A DNA stretch of 24,594 nucleotides from RGIG1995 sp045658315 (GCA_045658315.1 JAZOUV010000091.1:1-24594), one strand, 5' to 3'; positions 14,996-23,371 are shown, numbered from the stretch's first letter. Notes: generated from the letters alone by a model not told the origin. Numbers and translations are program-made.

Positions 14996-15949
14996 ATGAG
15001 AGCCGAAATATTGGAAAAATTAACTCCCGTAACAGAGGAAGAAAAAAGAATACTGGCCGGAGAAAAGGATATAGACAGAAGTCTTTATATGGAAGGGCAG
15101 AGCGATACCGTAAACAGCAAAAAGCTGCTTATGGAGGGCAAAATTATAACAATTCGTCCCCATACCCGTTTTGTACACTTTCCCGAACATTCCCACGATT
15201 ATGTGGAGGTCATATATATGTGTCGGGGGACAACTACCCATATTATAAACGGCACGGAAATAAAACTGAAAGAGGGGGAGTTGCTTTTTCTTACGCCAAA
15301 CGCAAAGCAGGAAATACTGCCTGCATCGGAAAAAGATATTGCAGTTAATTTTATAATATTGCCTGTCTTTTTTGAAAACATAATGCAGATGATAGGTTAT
15401 GAGCAAACACCCTTGCATAGATTTATAATCGACATATTAAGCGGCTCAAATGACAGTGCGGCGTATATGCATTTTGAGGTTTCCGACATTCTTCCCGTGC
15501 AAAATTTGACTGAAAACCTTATTTGGACGCTTATTTACAGTACTCAGAACAAGCGTAATATTAACCAATCCACAATGGGGCTTCTTCTTTTGCATTTACT
15601 TAACCATACCGACCGTGTTGCAGGTGAAATGGATGACAAAATAGTTTTGCCTGTCCTTCAATATATAGAAAAAAATTACAAAGAGGGTAGTCTTATTGAT
15701 CTTGCGGATAGTTTGCATTATGATTTTACTTGGCTTTCCCGTGAGATAAAATTGAGAACGGGTAAGACTTATACCGAGCTTGTGCAGGAAAAAAGGCTGT
15801 TTCAGGCAAAGTTTTTGCTGAAAAATACCGGAATGAAAATTGCGGACGTTGCAAACGAAACAGGATACAACAACATAAGCTATTTTCACAGGCTTTTCAG
15901 AAGTGAATTCGGCATGTCTCCGAAGAAATACAGAGAGAGTTGCAAATAA
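14996..15949 (+). CDS. AraC family transcriptional activator, likely of the rhamnose operon
   Basis: The 317-residue protein has an N-terminal cupin (IRPHTRFVHFPEHSHDYVEV then TTTHIINGTEIKLKEGELLFLTPN, with the His-rich sugar-pocket strand) and a C-terminal double helix-turn-helix (about 215-317) with the AraC signature IADVANETGYNNISYFHRLFRSEFGMSPKKYR. This is the layout of RhaS/RhaR-type sugar sensors. The ATG at 14996 is chosen because GGAG lies seven bases upstream; a GTG at 14966 is in frame but is almost inside the promoter. The next gene, 108 bases on, opens a rhamnose operon whose promoter has a poor -35 and a dyad in an activator position. Rhamnose as inducer is inferred from position. 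Confidence 0.88.
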   Translation: MRAEILEKLTPVTEEEKRILAGEKDIDRSLYMEGQSDTVNSKKLLMEGKIITIRPHTRFVHFPEHSHDYVEVIYMCRGTTTHIINGTEIKLKEGELLFLTPNAKQEILPASEKDIAVNFIILPVFFENIMQMIGYEQTPLHRFIIDILSGSNDSAAYMHFEVSDILPVQNLTENLIWTLIYSTQNKRNINQSTMGLLLLHLLNHTDRVAGEMDDKIVLPVLQYIEKNYKEGSLIDLADSLHYDFTWLSREIKLRTGKTYTELVQEKRLFQAKFLLKNTGMKIADVANETGYNNISYFHRLFRSEFGMSPKKYRESCK

Positions 15950-15976
15950 AGACACTTTTTCAGTCAAATGCCGTCC

Positions 15977-16048
15977 TTGAACAATCGTTCTGTTTTATGG
16001 TAACATAAGATAGAACAATTATGCATTTATAATTTTTATACAGAGAGG
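15977..16048 (+). promoter_or_regulatory. Rhamnose operon control region: dyad, activator-type promoter and ribosome binding site
   Basis: Imperfect inverted repeat GTTCTGTTTTATG (15987-15999) and CATAAGATAGAAC (16004-16016), 11 of 13 positions matching. A good -10 TATAAT at 16028-16033 has no recognisable -35 (ATAAGA at 16005-16010), and the dyad covers that place, centred about 38 bases before the likely start point, as expected for a class II activator. GAACAAT occurs twice (15979, 16013), 34 bases apart. A second, weaker promoter TTGAAC-18-TAACAT overlaps the dyad. GAGAGG at 16043-16048 is the rhaB ribosome binding site. Confidence 0.5.
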
Positions 16049-16057
16049 TAATGAAAA

Positions 16058-17431
16058 TTGGAATATTATCTTGCTATTGATATAGGTGCGTCTTCGGGAC
16101 GCCATATCCTCGGTTGTCTTGACAACGGCAAGCTTGTATTGAAAGAGATATACAGGTTTGATAATGAGCTTCAGAAAGTTGACGGTAATCTTTATTGGGA
16201 TATAGACCGTCTCGAAGCAGAGGTTAAAAAAGGAATAAAGGAGTGCAGTACATACGGCGTTGTGCCCAAGACGATTTCGATTGACACTTGGGGCGTTGAT
16301 TACGTTTTGCTTGACGAGGAAAAGAAGCCCATTCTTCCCGTATTTGCATACCGTGATTCGAGAACGTTAGATGCTATTCCGAAGGTGGAAAGTTTAGTTT
16401 CTCCCGCGGAGCTGTATTCAAAAACCGGCATACAGAAGCTTGATTTTAATACAGTTTATCAGCTTTACTGCGACAATAAAAGCGGAAAACTCGACAAAGC
16501 GGCATACTATCTTATGATGCCCGAATATTTGTCCTTTACGTTGACGGGTGTTGTTAAAAATGAATATACGAATGCAACGACTACCGGCATGGTAAATGCC
16601 AACGAAAAGGCGTGGGATAAGGATATTATAGAAAAATTGGGCTATCCCGAAAGACTTTTCGGAAAACTGTATCTTCCGGGCGAGGTTTTAGGCAATTTTA
16701 CCGACGGTATGAAAGAGTATGCCGGCTTTGACAGCACGGTTGTTCTTTGCCCCTCTCACGATACGGCAAGTGCGGTGCTTGCCTGTCCCTTGGAGGAAAA
16801 CGGACTTTACGTTTCTTCGGGAACATGGAGTCTTATCGGAACGGAAATAACAGAGGCCGTTCTTGGTGAAGAGGCAAGGGTTGCAAACTTTACAAACGAG
16901 GGCGGTATTGACTACCGTTTCAGATTCCTCAAGAATTATATGGGTATGTGGCTTTTGCAGAATATACGCAAAAATTTGAACAAGCAATATACGTATGACG
17001 AAATGATGTATATGGCGGAGGATTGCGGTAAGGTTACGTACATCGACGTAAACGACCCGCGGCTGACAGCTCCCGAAAATATGATCGAGGCAGTTAAGGA
17101 GGTTGCAGGTCAGCCCGATATGACTTTACCCGAGGTGATAAACTGCGTATATCATTCACTTGCGAGATCGTATAACTATGCACTGAACGAGATACAGAGA
17201 CTTACGGGCAAACAGATAGACAGTATAAACATTGTCGGCGGCGGCTCGGCAGACAAATATCTGAACAGGCTTACTGCGGAATATACGGGTAAGACGGTAT
17301 TTGCGGGACCGCGGGAAGCGACGGCACTCGGCAACATAGTTTCACAGATGATTCGAGATGACAGTGAACTTGATATATGGAGAGCACGTAAACTTATTAA
17401 AAAAAGCTTTGATATAGAGGAGGCAAAATAA
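16058..17431 (+). CDS. rhaB: Rhamnulokinase
   Basis: RhaB phosphorylates L-rhamnulose to L-rhamnulose-1-phosphate with ATP. The 457-residue FGGY-family kinase shows the N-terminal phosphate-binding loop DIGASSGRH (near 7-15), the rhamnulokinase stretch TISIDTWGVDYVLLDE, NATTTGMV, the catalytic-aspartate region CPSHDTASAVLACP (D235, matching D237 of the E. coli enzyme by position) followed by YVSSGTWSLIGTE, and the second ATP motif NIVGGGSADKYLNRL. The only in-frame start before DIGASSGR is a TTG at 16058, nine bases from GAGAGG. An ATG at 16051 is out of frame and opens a nine-codon overlapping frame ending at 16080. It is the first gene of the rhamnose operon; rhaA starts two bases after its stop. 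Confidence 0.96.
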   Translation: MEYYLAIDIGASSGRHILGCLDNGKLVLKEIYRFDNELQKVDGNLYWDIDRLEAEVKKGIKECSTYGVVPKTISIDTWGVDYVLLDEEKKPILPVFAYRDSRTLDAIPKVESLVSPAELYSKTGIQKLDFNTVYQLYCDNKSGKLDKAAYYLMMPEYLSFTLTGVVKNEYTNATTTGMVNANEKAWDKDIIEKLGYPERLFGKLYLPGEVLGNFTDGMKEYAGFDSTVVLCPSHDTASAVLACPLEENGLYVSSGTWSLIGTEITEAVLGEEARVANFTNEGGIDYRFRFLKNYMGMWLLQNIRKNLNKQYTYDEMMYMAEDCGKVTYIDVNDPRLTAPENMIEAVKEVAGQPDMTLPEVINCVYHSLARSYNYALNEIQRLTGKQIDSINIVGGGSADKYLNRLTAEYTGKTVFAGPREATALGNIVSQMIRDDSELDIWRARKLIKKSFDIEEAK

Positions 17432-17432
17432 T

Positions 17433-18671
17433 ATGAACAGATACGAAAGTGCAAGGGAATTATATTCCAAATACGGAATTGACACTGAGGCGGCACTTGA
17501 GAAAATTAAGAATGTGAGCATATCCGTACATTGCTGGCAGGGCGATGACGTTGTCGGTTTTGACAGCAAGCAGGCGGCTTCGGGCGGCATTCAGACTACG
17601 GGTAACTATCCCGGCAAGGCAAACACTCCCGAGGAGCTTATGGCGGATATGGATAAGGTTTTCGAGCTTACCCCCGGAAAGAAAAAGCTTAACATTCATG
17701 CATCTTATGCAATTTTCGACGAGGGCGAATTTGTTGACAGAGACAAGATAGAGGCAAAGCACTTTGACAGATGGGTGAAATTTGCAAAAGAAAGAAATAT
17801 GGGTATTGATTTCAACCCTACGTTTTTCTCACACTCTATGGTAAAAGACGGTCTTACTCTTTCATCTCCCGATGAAGAGGTAAGAAAATTCTGGGTTGAG
17901 CACGGTAAGCGATGTGTTGAAATATCACAGTATTTTGCTGAACAAACAGGCGAGCCCTGCGTTATGAACATTTGGATTCCCGACGGCTATAAGGACATAC
18001 CTGCCGACAGACTTGCTCCCCGTGCACGTTTTAAGAAATCACTTGACGAGATACTTGAAACGCCCTACGACAAAGACAAGGTGTTTATCTGTCTTGAATC
18101 AAAAGTATTCGGAATAGGCGTTGAGTCATACACCGTAGGTTCTGCTGAATTTTGTATGAATTACGTTAATTCAAAGGGTATAACTCCTCTTATGGATAAC
18201 GGACACTATCATCCTACAGAGGTTGTTTCGGATAAAATATCGTCAATGCTGTTGTTCAATGAAAAGATTGCACTCCACATTACAAGGGGGGTAAGATGGG
18301 ACAGCGACCACGTTGTTATTTTTGATGATGAGACGAAAGAAATTGCAAAAGAAATAGTTAGAAACGATGCTTTGGACAGAGTGTTTATTGCGACCGACTA
18401 TTTTGATGCATCTATCAACAGAATATCCGCTTGGGTAACAGGTCTGCGTTCAGTGCAGAAGGCTCTGCTTTTTGCTCTGCTTCAGCCCGATTCTTTGCTT
18501 AGATCATTGCAGGAAGACAATAAATTTACCGACGTTATGGCGGTTATGGAAGAAATGAAGACAATGCCTATGGGCGATGTTTGGGCAGAATATCTGAAGA
18601 GAGAAAACGTAAAGAGCGACTATCTCTCCGAGGTAAAAAAATACGAAAAAGAAGTTCTGGTTAACAGATAA
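17433..18671 (+). CDS. rhaA: L-rhamnose isomerase
   Basis: RhaA converts L-rhamnose to L-rhamnulose in the cytosol, the first step of the pathway. The 412-residue protein begins YSKYGIDTEAALEKIKNVSI and carries VHCWQGDDVVGFD, typical of the family. Metal-site residues are all present: E222 (CLESKVFG), D255 and H258 (LMDNGHYHP), H282, D290 and D292 (HITRGVRWDSDH), and D322 (ATDYFDAS). Each is offset by exactly 12 from the E. coli residues E234, D267, H270, H294, D302, D304 and D334 as I recall them, so the enzyme should be active. AGAGGAGG lies before ATG 17433, within the 3' end of rhaB. Confidence 0.97.
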   Translation: MNRYESARELYSKYGIDTEAALEKIKNVSISVHCWQGDDVVGFDSKQAASGGIQTTGNYPGKANTPEELMADMDKVFELTPGKKKLNIHASYAIFDEGEFVDRDKIEAKHFDRWVKFAKERNMGIDFNPTFFSHSMVKDGLTLSSPDEEVRKFWVEHGKRCVEISQYFAEQTGEPCVMNIWIPDGYKDIPADRLAPRARFKKSLDEILETPYDKDKVFICLESKVFGIGVESYTVGSAEFCMNYVNSKGITPLMDNGHYHPTEVVSDKISSMLLFNEKIALHITRGVRWDSDHVVIFDDETKEIAKEIVRNDALDRVFIATDYFDASINRISAWVTGLRSVQKALLFALLQPDSLLRSLQEDNKFTDVMAVMEEMKTMPMGDVWAEYLKRENVKSDYLSEVKKYEKEVLVNR

Positions 18672-18697
18672 TTAAAGATAAGAGGGGTTTTGATTTT

Positions 18698-19960
18698 ATG
18701 AAAACGAAAGCAGTAAGATTATACGGAGTAAACGATCTTCGTTTGGAGGAGTTTGAGCTTCCCGAGATTAAAGATGATGAAATATTAGCACACATAGTAT
18801 CAAACAGCATTTGTATGTCTTCGCACAAGGCGGCAATGCAGGGTGCTGCTCATAAAAGAGTGCCCGATGATATAGCAGAAAATCCTATTATTATAGGTCA
18901 CGAGTTCTGCGGAGAGCTTGTAAAGGTTGGCTCAAAATGGGCAGACAAATACAAGGCGGGGGACAAATTTGCAATTCAACCGGCAATTAATTATAAGGGT
19001 TCGCTTGCGGCTCCCGGATATTCGTACAAAAATATTGGCGGTAACGCTACGTATGTTATAATCCCGAATGAAGTAATGGAGATGGACTGCTTGCTGCCCT
19101 ATAACGGCGAAGCATACTTTTACGGTTCACTCTCCGAGCCCGTATCATGTATAGTAGGCGGATACCACGCTAATTATCATACGACTCCCGGCTCATACGT
19201 TCACGATATGGGAATAAAAGAAGGCGGCTGTTTGGCTCTTCTGGCATCGGCAGGACCTATGGGACTTGGAGCTATAGATTATGCGATAAATTGCGACCGT
19301 AAGCCTTCTCTTATAGTTGTAACGGATATTGACAGTGCAAGACTTGCCAGAGCAGAGCAGATACTTTCGGTTGAAAAGGCGGCGGCACAGGGCGTTAAGC
19401 TTATGTATGTCAACACTGCAAATTATGAAAATCCGTTGGAATACATGATGAGTCTTACTGATGGACACGGATATGACGATGTATTCGTATATGCTCCTGT
19501 AAAACCCGTTGTTGAAATGGGAGATAAGCTTCTTGCAAGAGACGGCTGTCTGAATTTCTTTGCGGGACCGACAAACACTGCTTTCAGTGCGGAATTTAAC
19601 TTCTACAATGTTCATTATGCTTCCACGCACATTGTTGGAACATCAGGCGGTAATACAGCAGATATGATTGAGTCTCTTGAAATGATGCAGACGGGCAAAT
19701 TGAATCCATCTGCTATGATTACGCATGTAGGCGGACTTAACGCAGTTGCAGATACGATTATTAATCTTGACAAGATTCCCGGAGGAAAGAAGCTTATTTA
19801 TACGAATAAGAAACTTCCTCTTACAGCTCTTGCGGATTTTGAAAAATTGGGAGAAGAGAACGAGTTTTATGCTAATCTTGCAAAAATCGTTGCAGAAAAC
19901 AACGGTTTGTGGTGCGTAGAAGCAGAAAAGTATCTGCTTGAAAATGCCGAGAATATTTAA
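18698..19960 (+). CDS. Zinc-type medium-chain dehydrogenase, L-sorbose-1-phosphate reductase (SorE)-like
   Basis: The 420-residue protein is an MDR dehydrogenase: C39 in SICMSSH and GHE (67-69) form the usual catalytic zinc ligands, and ALLASAGPMGLGAIDYAIN with VVTDID is the NAD(P)-binding fold. The C-x2-C-x2-C structural zinc loop is absent; the corresponding region reads PGYSYKNIGGNATYVIIP. To my eye it is close to the SorE/YphC-like group, whose studied member reduces L-sorbose-1-phosphate to sorbitol-6-phosphate. In this operon it may act on rhamnulose-1-phosphate, or on L-lactaldehyde to form 1,2-propanediol. It lies 26 bases after rhaA with AGAGGGG before the ATG. The family call is firm; the substrate is not. 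Confidence 0.82.
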   Translation: MKTKAVRLYGVNDLRLEEFELPEIKDDEILAHIVSNSICMSSHKAAMQGAAHKRVPDDIAENPIIIGHEFCGELVKVGSKWADKYKAGDKFAIQPAINYKGSLAAPGYSYKNIGGNATYVIIPNEVMEMDCLLPYNGEAYFYGSLSEPVSCIVGGYHANYHTTPGSYVHDMGIKEGGCLALLASAGPMGLGAIDYAINCDRKPSLIVVTDIDSARLARAEQILSVEKAAAQGVKLMYVNTANYENPLEYMMSLTDGHGYDDVFVYAPVKPVVEMGDKLLARDGCLNFFAGPTNTAFSAEFNFYNVHYASTHIVGTSGGNTADMIESLEMMQTGKLNPSAMITHVGGLNAVADTIINLDKIPGGKKLIYTNKKLPLTALADFEKLGEENEFYANLAKIVAENNGLWCVEAEKYLLENAENI

Positions 19961-19974
19961 GTGGGTGATTAAAA

Positions 19975-21903
19975 ATGTATAATATAGATGAACTTGAGCT
20001 TCTTGCGAAGATGTCGCAAAAATACGGTTCTGACAGTGACTATGTTCTTGCGGGCGGAGGTAATACCTCGTACAAATCCGAGGACGTGCTTTATATCAAG
20101 GGCTCGGGTACAGCTCTTGCAACAATAAAGCCCGAGCAGTTTGTAAAAATGGATCGTCATTCTCTTGCAAAGATGTGGGAGACTGAATATCCTCAAGATG
20201 AAGCTGAACGCGAGGCAGCGGTTTTGAAGGATATGATGGATTCGAGAGTAAAGAACGAAAGCGGACGTCCAAGCGTTGAAACGCTTCTTCACGATCTTTT
20301 TAAGCAGAAATACATTCTTCACGTTCATCCTGCGGCAATAAACGGAATAACATGTTCAAATAACGGTAAGGCTGCTGTGGAGCGTCTTTTCCCCGATGCT
20401 ATATGGGTTGACGCATGCAAACCGGGATATATTCTTGCACGTAACTGCCGAGATGCAATGACGGCGGCGGTAGAAAGCGGCAAGCCTTTTCCGAATCTTT
20501 TGTTCCTTGAAAATCACGGCATATTTTTTGCCGCTGATACGACAGAGGAAATAGACGCACTGGCACAGGGCGTGATGGAGAAGGTACGTGCTGAAATAAA
20601 ACGTCAGCCCGATTTTGCAGAGGTCGAATTTGATGTTGACCGTGCAGTAGCGTTAGCTCCCGTAGTACGTATGCTCTACGGAGATGGTGAAACTGCAACT
20701 GCAAATTTCTCATCAAACAGAGAAATTTTGAATTTTGATACTTTATCCAAGAGTGCAACTCCCGACCATATTGTTTATACAAAAGCGAAGGTGCTCGGCG
20801 TTGGCGAAGACGTAACCGATGAAGAATTGGCTCGTAGCTTCAAGGAATTTGAGGATAAAAACGGATACAAGCCGAAGATTGTAATTGTTGCGGGACTCGG
20901 CATGTATGCTTGCGGAAAAACATATTCCGAGGCTATAACGGCAAGAGAAGTGTTCTTTGACGCTTTGACCGTTATGGCTTATGCAGAATCTTTCGGCGGA
21001 TTCAGTCCCATGAGAGATGAGCTCATTGATTTTATCGTGAACTGGGAAGTTGAAAGCTACCGTGCGAAGATAAGTCTCTCGGCTGGCTCGGCAAAGAGAC
21101 TTGAAGGCAAGATTACGATTGTAACAGGTGGAGCACAGGGCTTTGGCAAAGGAATTGCCGATGAGATATACAAAGACGGTGCATATCTTGTAATTGCGGA
21201 TATGAACGAAGAGGGTGCATCTGTTGCGGCACAGGATTTTATGCCTACAGGTTCCGCCGTTGCTGTCAACGTATCCGACGAGGCTTCTGTAAAGAGTATG
21301 ATTGACAAGACGGTATTGCGATACGGCGGTTTGGACATACTTGTTTCAAATGCAGGAATTGCAAAAGCAGGCAGTCTCGATGAAATGACGAAAAACGTAT
21401 TTGAGCTTGTAACCGCAGTAAACTATACCGGTTATTTCCTGTGTGCTAAATATGCGTCTAAGATAATGAAGATACAGAATAAATACGCTCCCAATTATAT
21501 GATGGATATTATAACGGTCAACTCGAAATCAGGACTTGCGGGATCGAACAAGAATTTTGCTTATGCAGGCAGTAAGTTTGGCGGTATAGGCTTAACACAA
21601 AGCTTTGCTCTTGAACTTGCACCGTTTAATGTAAAGGTAAATGCGGTTTGTCCCGGAAACTTCCTTGACGGGCCGTTGTGGTCAGATCCCGAAAGAGGAC
21701 TTTTTGTACAGTATCTTAATGCGGGCAAGGTTCCCGGAGCAAAAACAGTTGAAGATGTTCGCCGTTTCTACGAAAGCAAAGTGCCTTTGAACAGAGGTTG
21801 CTTGCCTAAGGACGTTGCTTCTGCAATTACTTATCTTGTTGAGCAGAAGTATGAGACAGGTCAGGCACTTCCGGTAACGGGCGGACAGGAAATGCTTAAC
21901 TGA
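19975..21903 (+). CDS. Bifunctional class II aldolase / short-chain dehydrogenase (RhaD-YuxG architecture)
   Basis: The N-terminal half (about 1-370) is a class II aldolase like rhamnulose-1-phosphate aldolase: AGGGNTSYK, IKGSGTALATI, SVETLLHDLF, zinc histidines H116 and H118 in LHVHPAA and H181 in ENHGIFF. The C-terminal half (about 376-642) is an SDR with the NAD motif TGGAQGFGKG (384-393), NAGIAKAG, and catalytic Y530-x3-K534 in YAGSK. In fused RhaEW (YuxG) proteins this pair splits rhamnulose-1-phosphate to DHAP and L-lactaldehyde and oxidises the latter. Here, however, the SDR half (VNSKSGLAGSNKNFAY, KFGGIGLTQSFALEL, KVPLNRGC, TGGQEML) looks nearer to sorbitol-6-phosphate dehydrogenase SrlD. 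At 642 residues it is somewhat shorter than typical YuxG. It starts 14 bases after the MDR gene. Confidence 0.87.
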   Translation: MYNIDELELLAKMSQKYGSDSDYVLAGGGNTSYKSEDVLYIKGSGTALATIKPEQFVKMDRHSLAKMWETEYPQDEAEREAAVLKDMMDSRVKNESGRPSVETLLHDLFKQKYILHVHPAAINGITCSNNGKAAVERLFPDAIWVDACKPGYILARNCRDAMTAAVESGKPFPNLLFLENHGIFFAADTTEEIDALAQGVMEKVRAEIKRQPDFAEVEFDVDRAVALAPVVRMLYGDGETATANFSSNREILNFDTLSKSATPDHIVYTKAKVLGVGEDVTDEELARSFKEFEDKNGYKPKIVIVAGLGMYACGKTYSEAITAREVFFDALTVMAYAESFGGFSPMRDELIDFIVNWEVESYRAKISLSAGSAKRLEGKITIVTGGAQGFGKGIADEIYKDGAYLVIADMNEEGASVAAQDFMPTGSAVAVNVSDEASVKSMIDKTVLRYGGLDILVSNAGIAKAGSLDEMTKNVFELVTAVNYTGYFLCAKYASKIMKIQNKYAPNYMMDIITVNSKSGLAGSNKNFAYAGSKFGGIGLTQSFALELAPFNVKVNAVCPGNFLDGPLWSDPERGLFVQYLNAGKVPGAKTVEDVRRFYESKVPLNRGCLPKDVASAITYLVEQKYETGQALPVTGGQEMLN

Positions 21904-21919
21904 TGCGGGAGAAAAAACT

Positions 21920-23113
21920 ATGACTTTGGAACAGCTTAAAGAAATAAAAGATAAGACCGAGAGAGGGGAGCTTCCGGCTCCTCCCGAAACGGTTTATGTA
22001 AATAACCATATTCATACAACGTATTCTTTTTCGCCTTATTCGCCAACAAAGGCATTGTATATGGCGTGGCAAAACGGACTCAAGACGGCGGGTATTATGG
22101 ATCACGATTCAGCAGGGGGAGCGAAAGAGTTTCTTGAAGCGGCGAAAATAATCGGTATGCCTGTAACCTGCGGAGTTGAGTGCCGTGTGGATATGTCAAA
22201 AACGGCTTTAAACGGCAGACGTATCAATAATCCCGACCAGAAGAGTATAGCGTATGTTGCGATGCACGGTATTCCTCATCAGAACATTGACGCTGTACAG
22301 GAGTATTTTGCACCATACCGCGAAAAGAGAAATATCAGAAACAAAAAGATGTGCGAGAATATAACCGCGATAGTGTCTCCGTACGGTCTTTCACTTGATT
22401 TTGAGAAAGACGTATTACCCATTTCAAACTATGCGATAGGCGGCTCCGTAACGGAAAGACATATTCTGTTTGCACTCACAAAAAAAATAACGGCACGTTA
22501 TACTACACCTGAAGAGGTAGTAAAGTTTTTATTAGAAGAAATGAAGCTTTCTCTATCCGAAAAGGTATGCAATCAGATACTCGGCGGCAGAGAAACTCCC
22601 GATTATTATGAATACGATATATTGGGAGCTTTGAAAAGCAACCTTGTGGAAAAGTTTTATGTTGATGCTACCGATGAGTGTCCCGACGTTAAGGAATTTG
22701 TGGAGATGGTACACAAAAACGGCGGCATTGCGGCATACGCATATCTTGGCGACGTAGGTGATTCCGTAACTGGAGATAAGAAGGCACAGAAGTTTGAAGA
22801 CGATTATCTTGATTTGCTTGTAGAGGTTTTGAAAGAAATAGGCTTCGATGCCATAACTTATATGCCTACCAGAAACACATTGGAGCAGTTAAAAAGGCTT
22901 ATGGAGCTGTGCCATGACAACGGCTTTTTTGAGATAAGCGGAGAGGATATCAATTCTCCCAGACAGTCATTTATATGCAAGGCACTTGATGATTCCAATT
23001 TCGGTCATTTGATTGATGCTACTTATACTCTTATAAGCTATGAAAATTCTGCAACTGAGGATCTTGCTAAGGCAAGAGAAGACTATTCGTACATATTTTC
23101 TGCAAAGAAATAA
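21920..23113 (+). CDS. PHP-domain metal-dependent hydrolase, last gene of the rhamnose operon
   Basis: The 397-residue protein has PHP (polymerase and histidinol phosphatase) motifs: NNHIHTTYSFSPYSP (metal ligands H30, H32), AGIMDHDSAGG (D61-H62-D63) and VTCGVECRVD (a ligand Glu) in the first 100 residues; later ones are likely in VHKNGGIAAYAYLGD and ISGEDINSPRQ. PHP proteins are mostly phosphoesterases using two or three metal ions. A middle insert of about 130 residues (from IPHQNIDAVQEYF to about 235) is not part of the core fold and I do not recognise it. The gene begins 16 bases after the aldolase fusion with GGGAG upstream, so it belongs to the operon. Sugar-phosphate phosphatase is the natural guess, not shown by sequence. 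Confidence 0.8.
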   Translation: MTLEQLKEIKDKTERGELPAPPETVYVNNHIHTTYSFSPYSPTKALYMAWQNGLKTAGIMDHDSAGGAKEFLEAAKIIGMPVTCGVECRVDMSKTALNGRRINNPDQKSIAYVAMHGIPHQNIDAVQEYFAPYREKRNIRNKKMCENITAIVSPYGLSLDFEKDVLPISNYAIGGSVTERHILFALTKKITARYTTPEEVVKFLLEEMKLSLSEKVCNQILGGRETPDYYEYDILGALKSNLVEKFYVDATDECPDVKEFVEMVHKNGGIAAYAYLGDVGDSVTGDKKAQKFEDDYLDLLVEVLKEIGFDAITYMPTRNTLEQLKRLMELCHDNGFFEISGEDINSPRQSFICKALDDSNFGHLIDATYTLISYENSATEDLAKAREDYSYIFSAKK

Positions 23114-23156
23114 AAGTGGCTGAAAAGAGCTATTAACTTAGACTAAGAAAAGAGAA

Positions 23157-23196
23157 AAGCGGTTATTCCACACACAAATGTATGGAATAACCGCTT
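23157..23196 (+). terminator. Terminator of the rhamnose operon
   Basis: Perfect 14-bp inverted repeat AAGCGGTTATTCCA (23157-23170) and TGGAATAACCGCTT (23183-23196) with a 12-base loop, followed by GCTTGTTGTATATTTT. The U-run is imperfect, but the stem is strong and lies 43 bases after the last stop. Confidence 0.72.
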
Positions 23197-23223
23197 GCTT
23201 GTTGTATATTTTAATTGATATAG

Positions 23224-23283
23224 AGCCTAACTAATTACGGGATTCCTCGACTTCGCTCGGAATGACCGATAGAGGTAGAGGCT
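23224..23283. repeat. REP-like palindromic element
   Basis: Core GATTCCTCGACTTCGCTCGG (23241-23260) plus AATGAC folds as ATTC/GAAT and CGA/TCG around a CTTCGC loop. Short sequences of this type (CATTCCGAGCGAAGTCGAGG on the other strand) recur between genes in many bacterial genomes. AGCCT (23224-23228) and AGGCT (23279-23283) invert around the core, giving a 60-base unit. It sits between two terminators, and I saw no second copy in this window. Confidence 0.55.
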
Positions 23284-23307
23284 GTACACTAACATTCCCC
23301 CTCACAA

Positions 23308-23354
23308 ACCCAAAAAGCTCCCGAGAGATTTCTCTCTCGGGATTCTTTTTGGGT
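23308..23354. terminator. Bidirectional terminator closing the minus-strand surface protein operon
   Basis: Inner stem TCCCGAGAGA (23319-23328) with TCTCTCGGGA (23333-23342), loop TTTC; outer arms ACCCAAAAAG (23308-23317) and CTTTTTGGGT (23345-23354) give T5 tracts in both directions. It lies 18 bases beyond the stop of the minus-strand small gene. Confidence 0.85.
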
Positions 23355-23371
23355 AGTTAATTGAATTCAAA

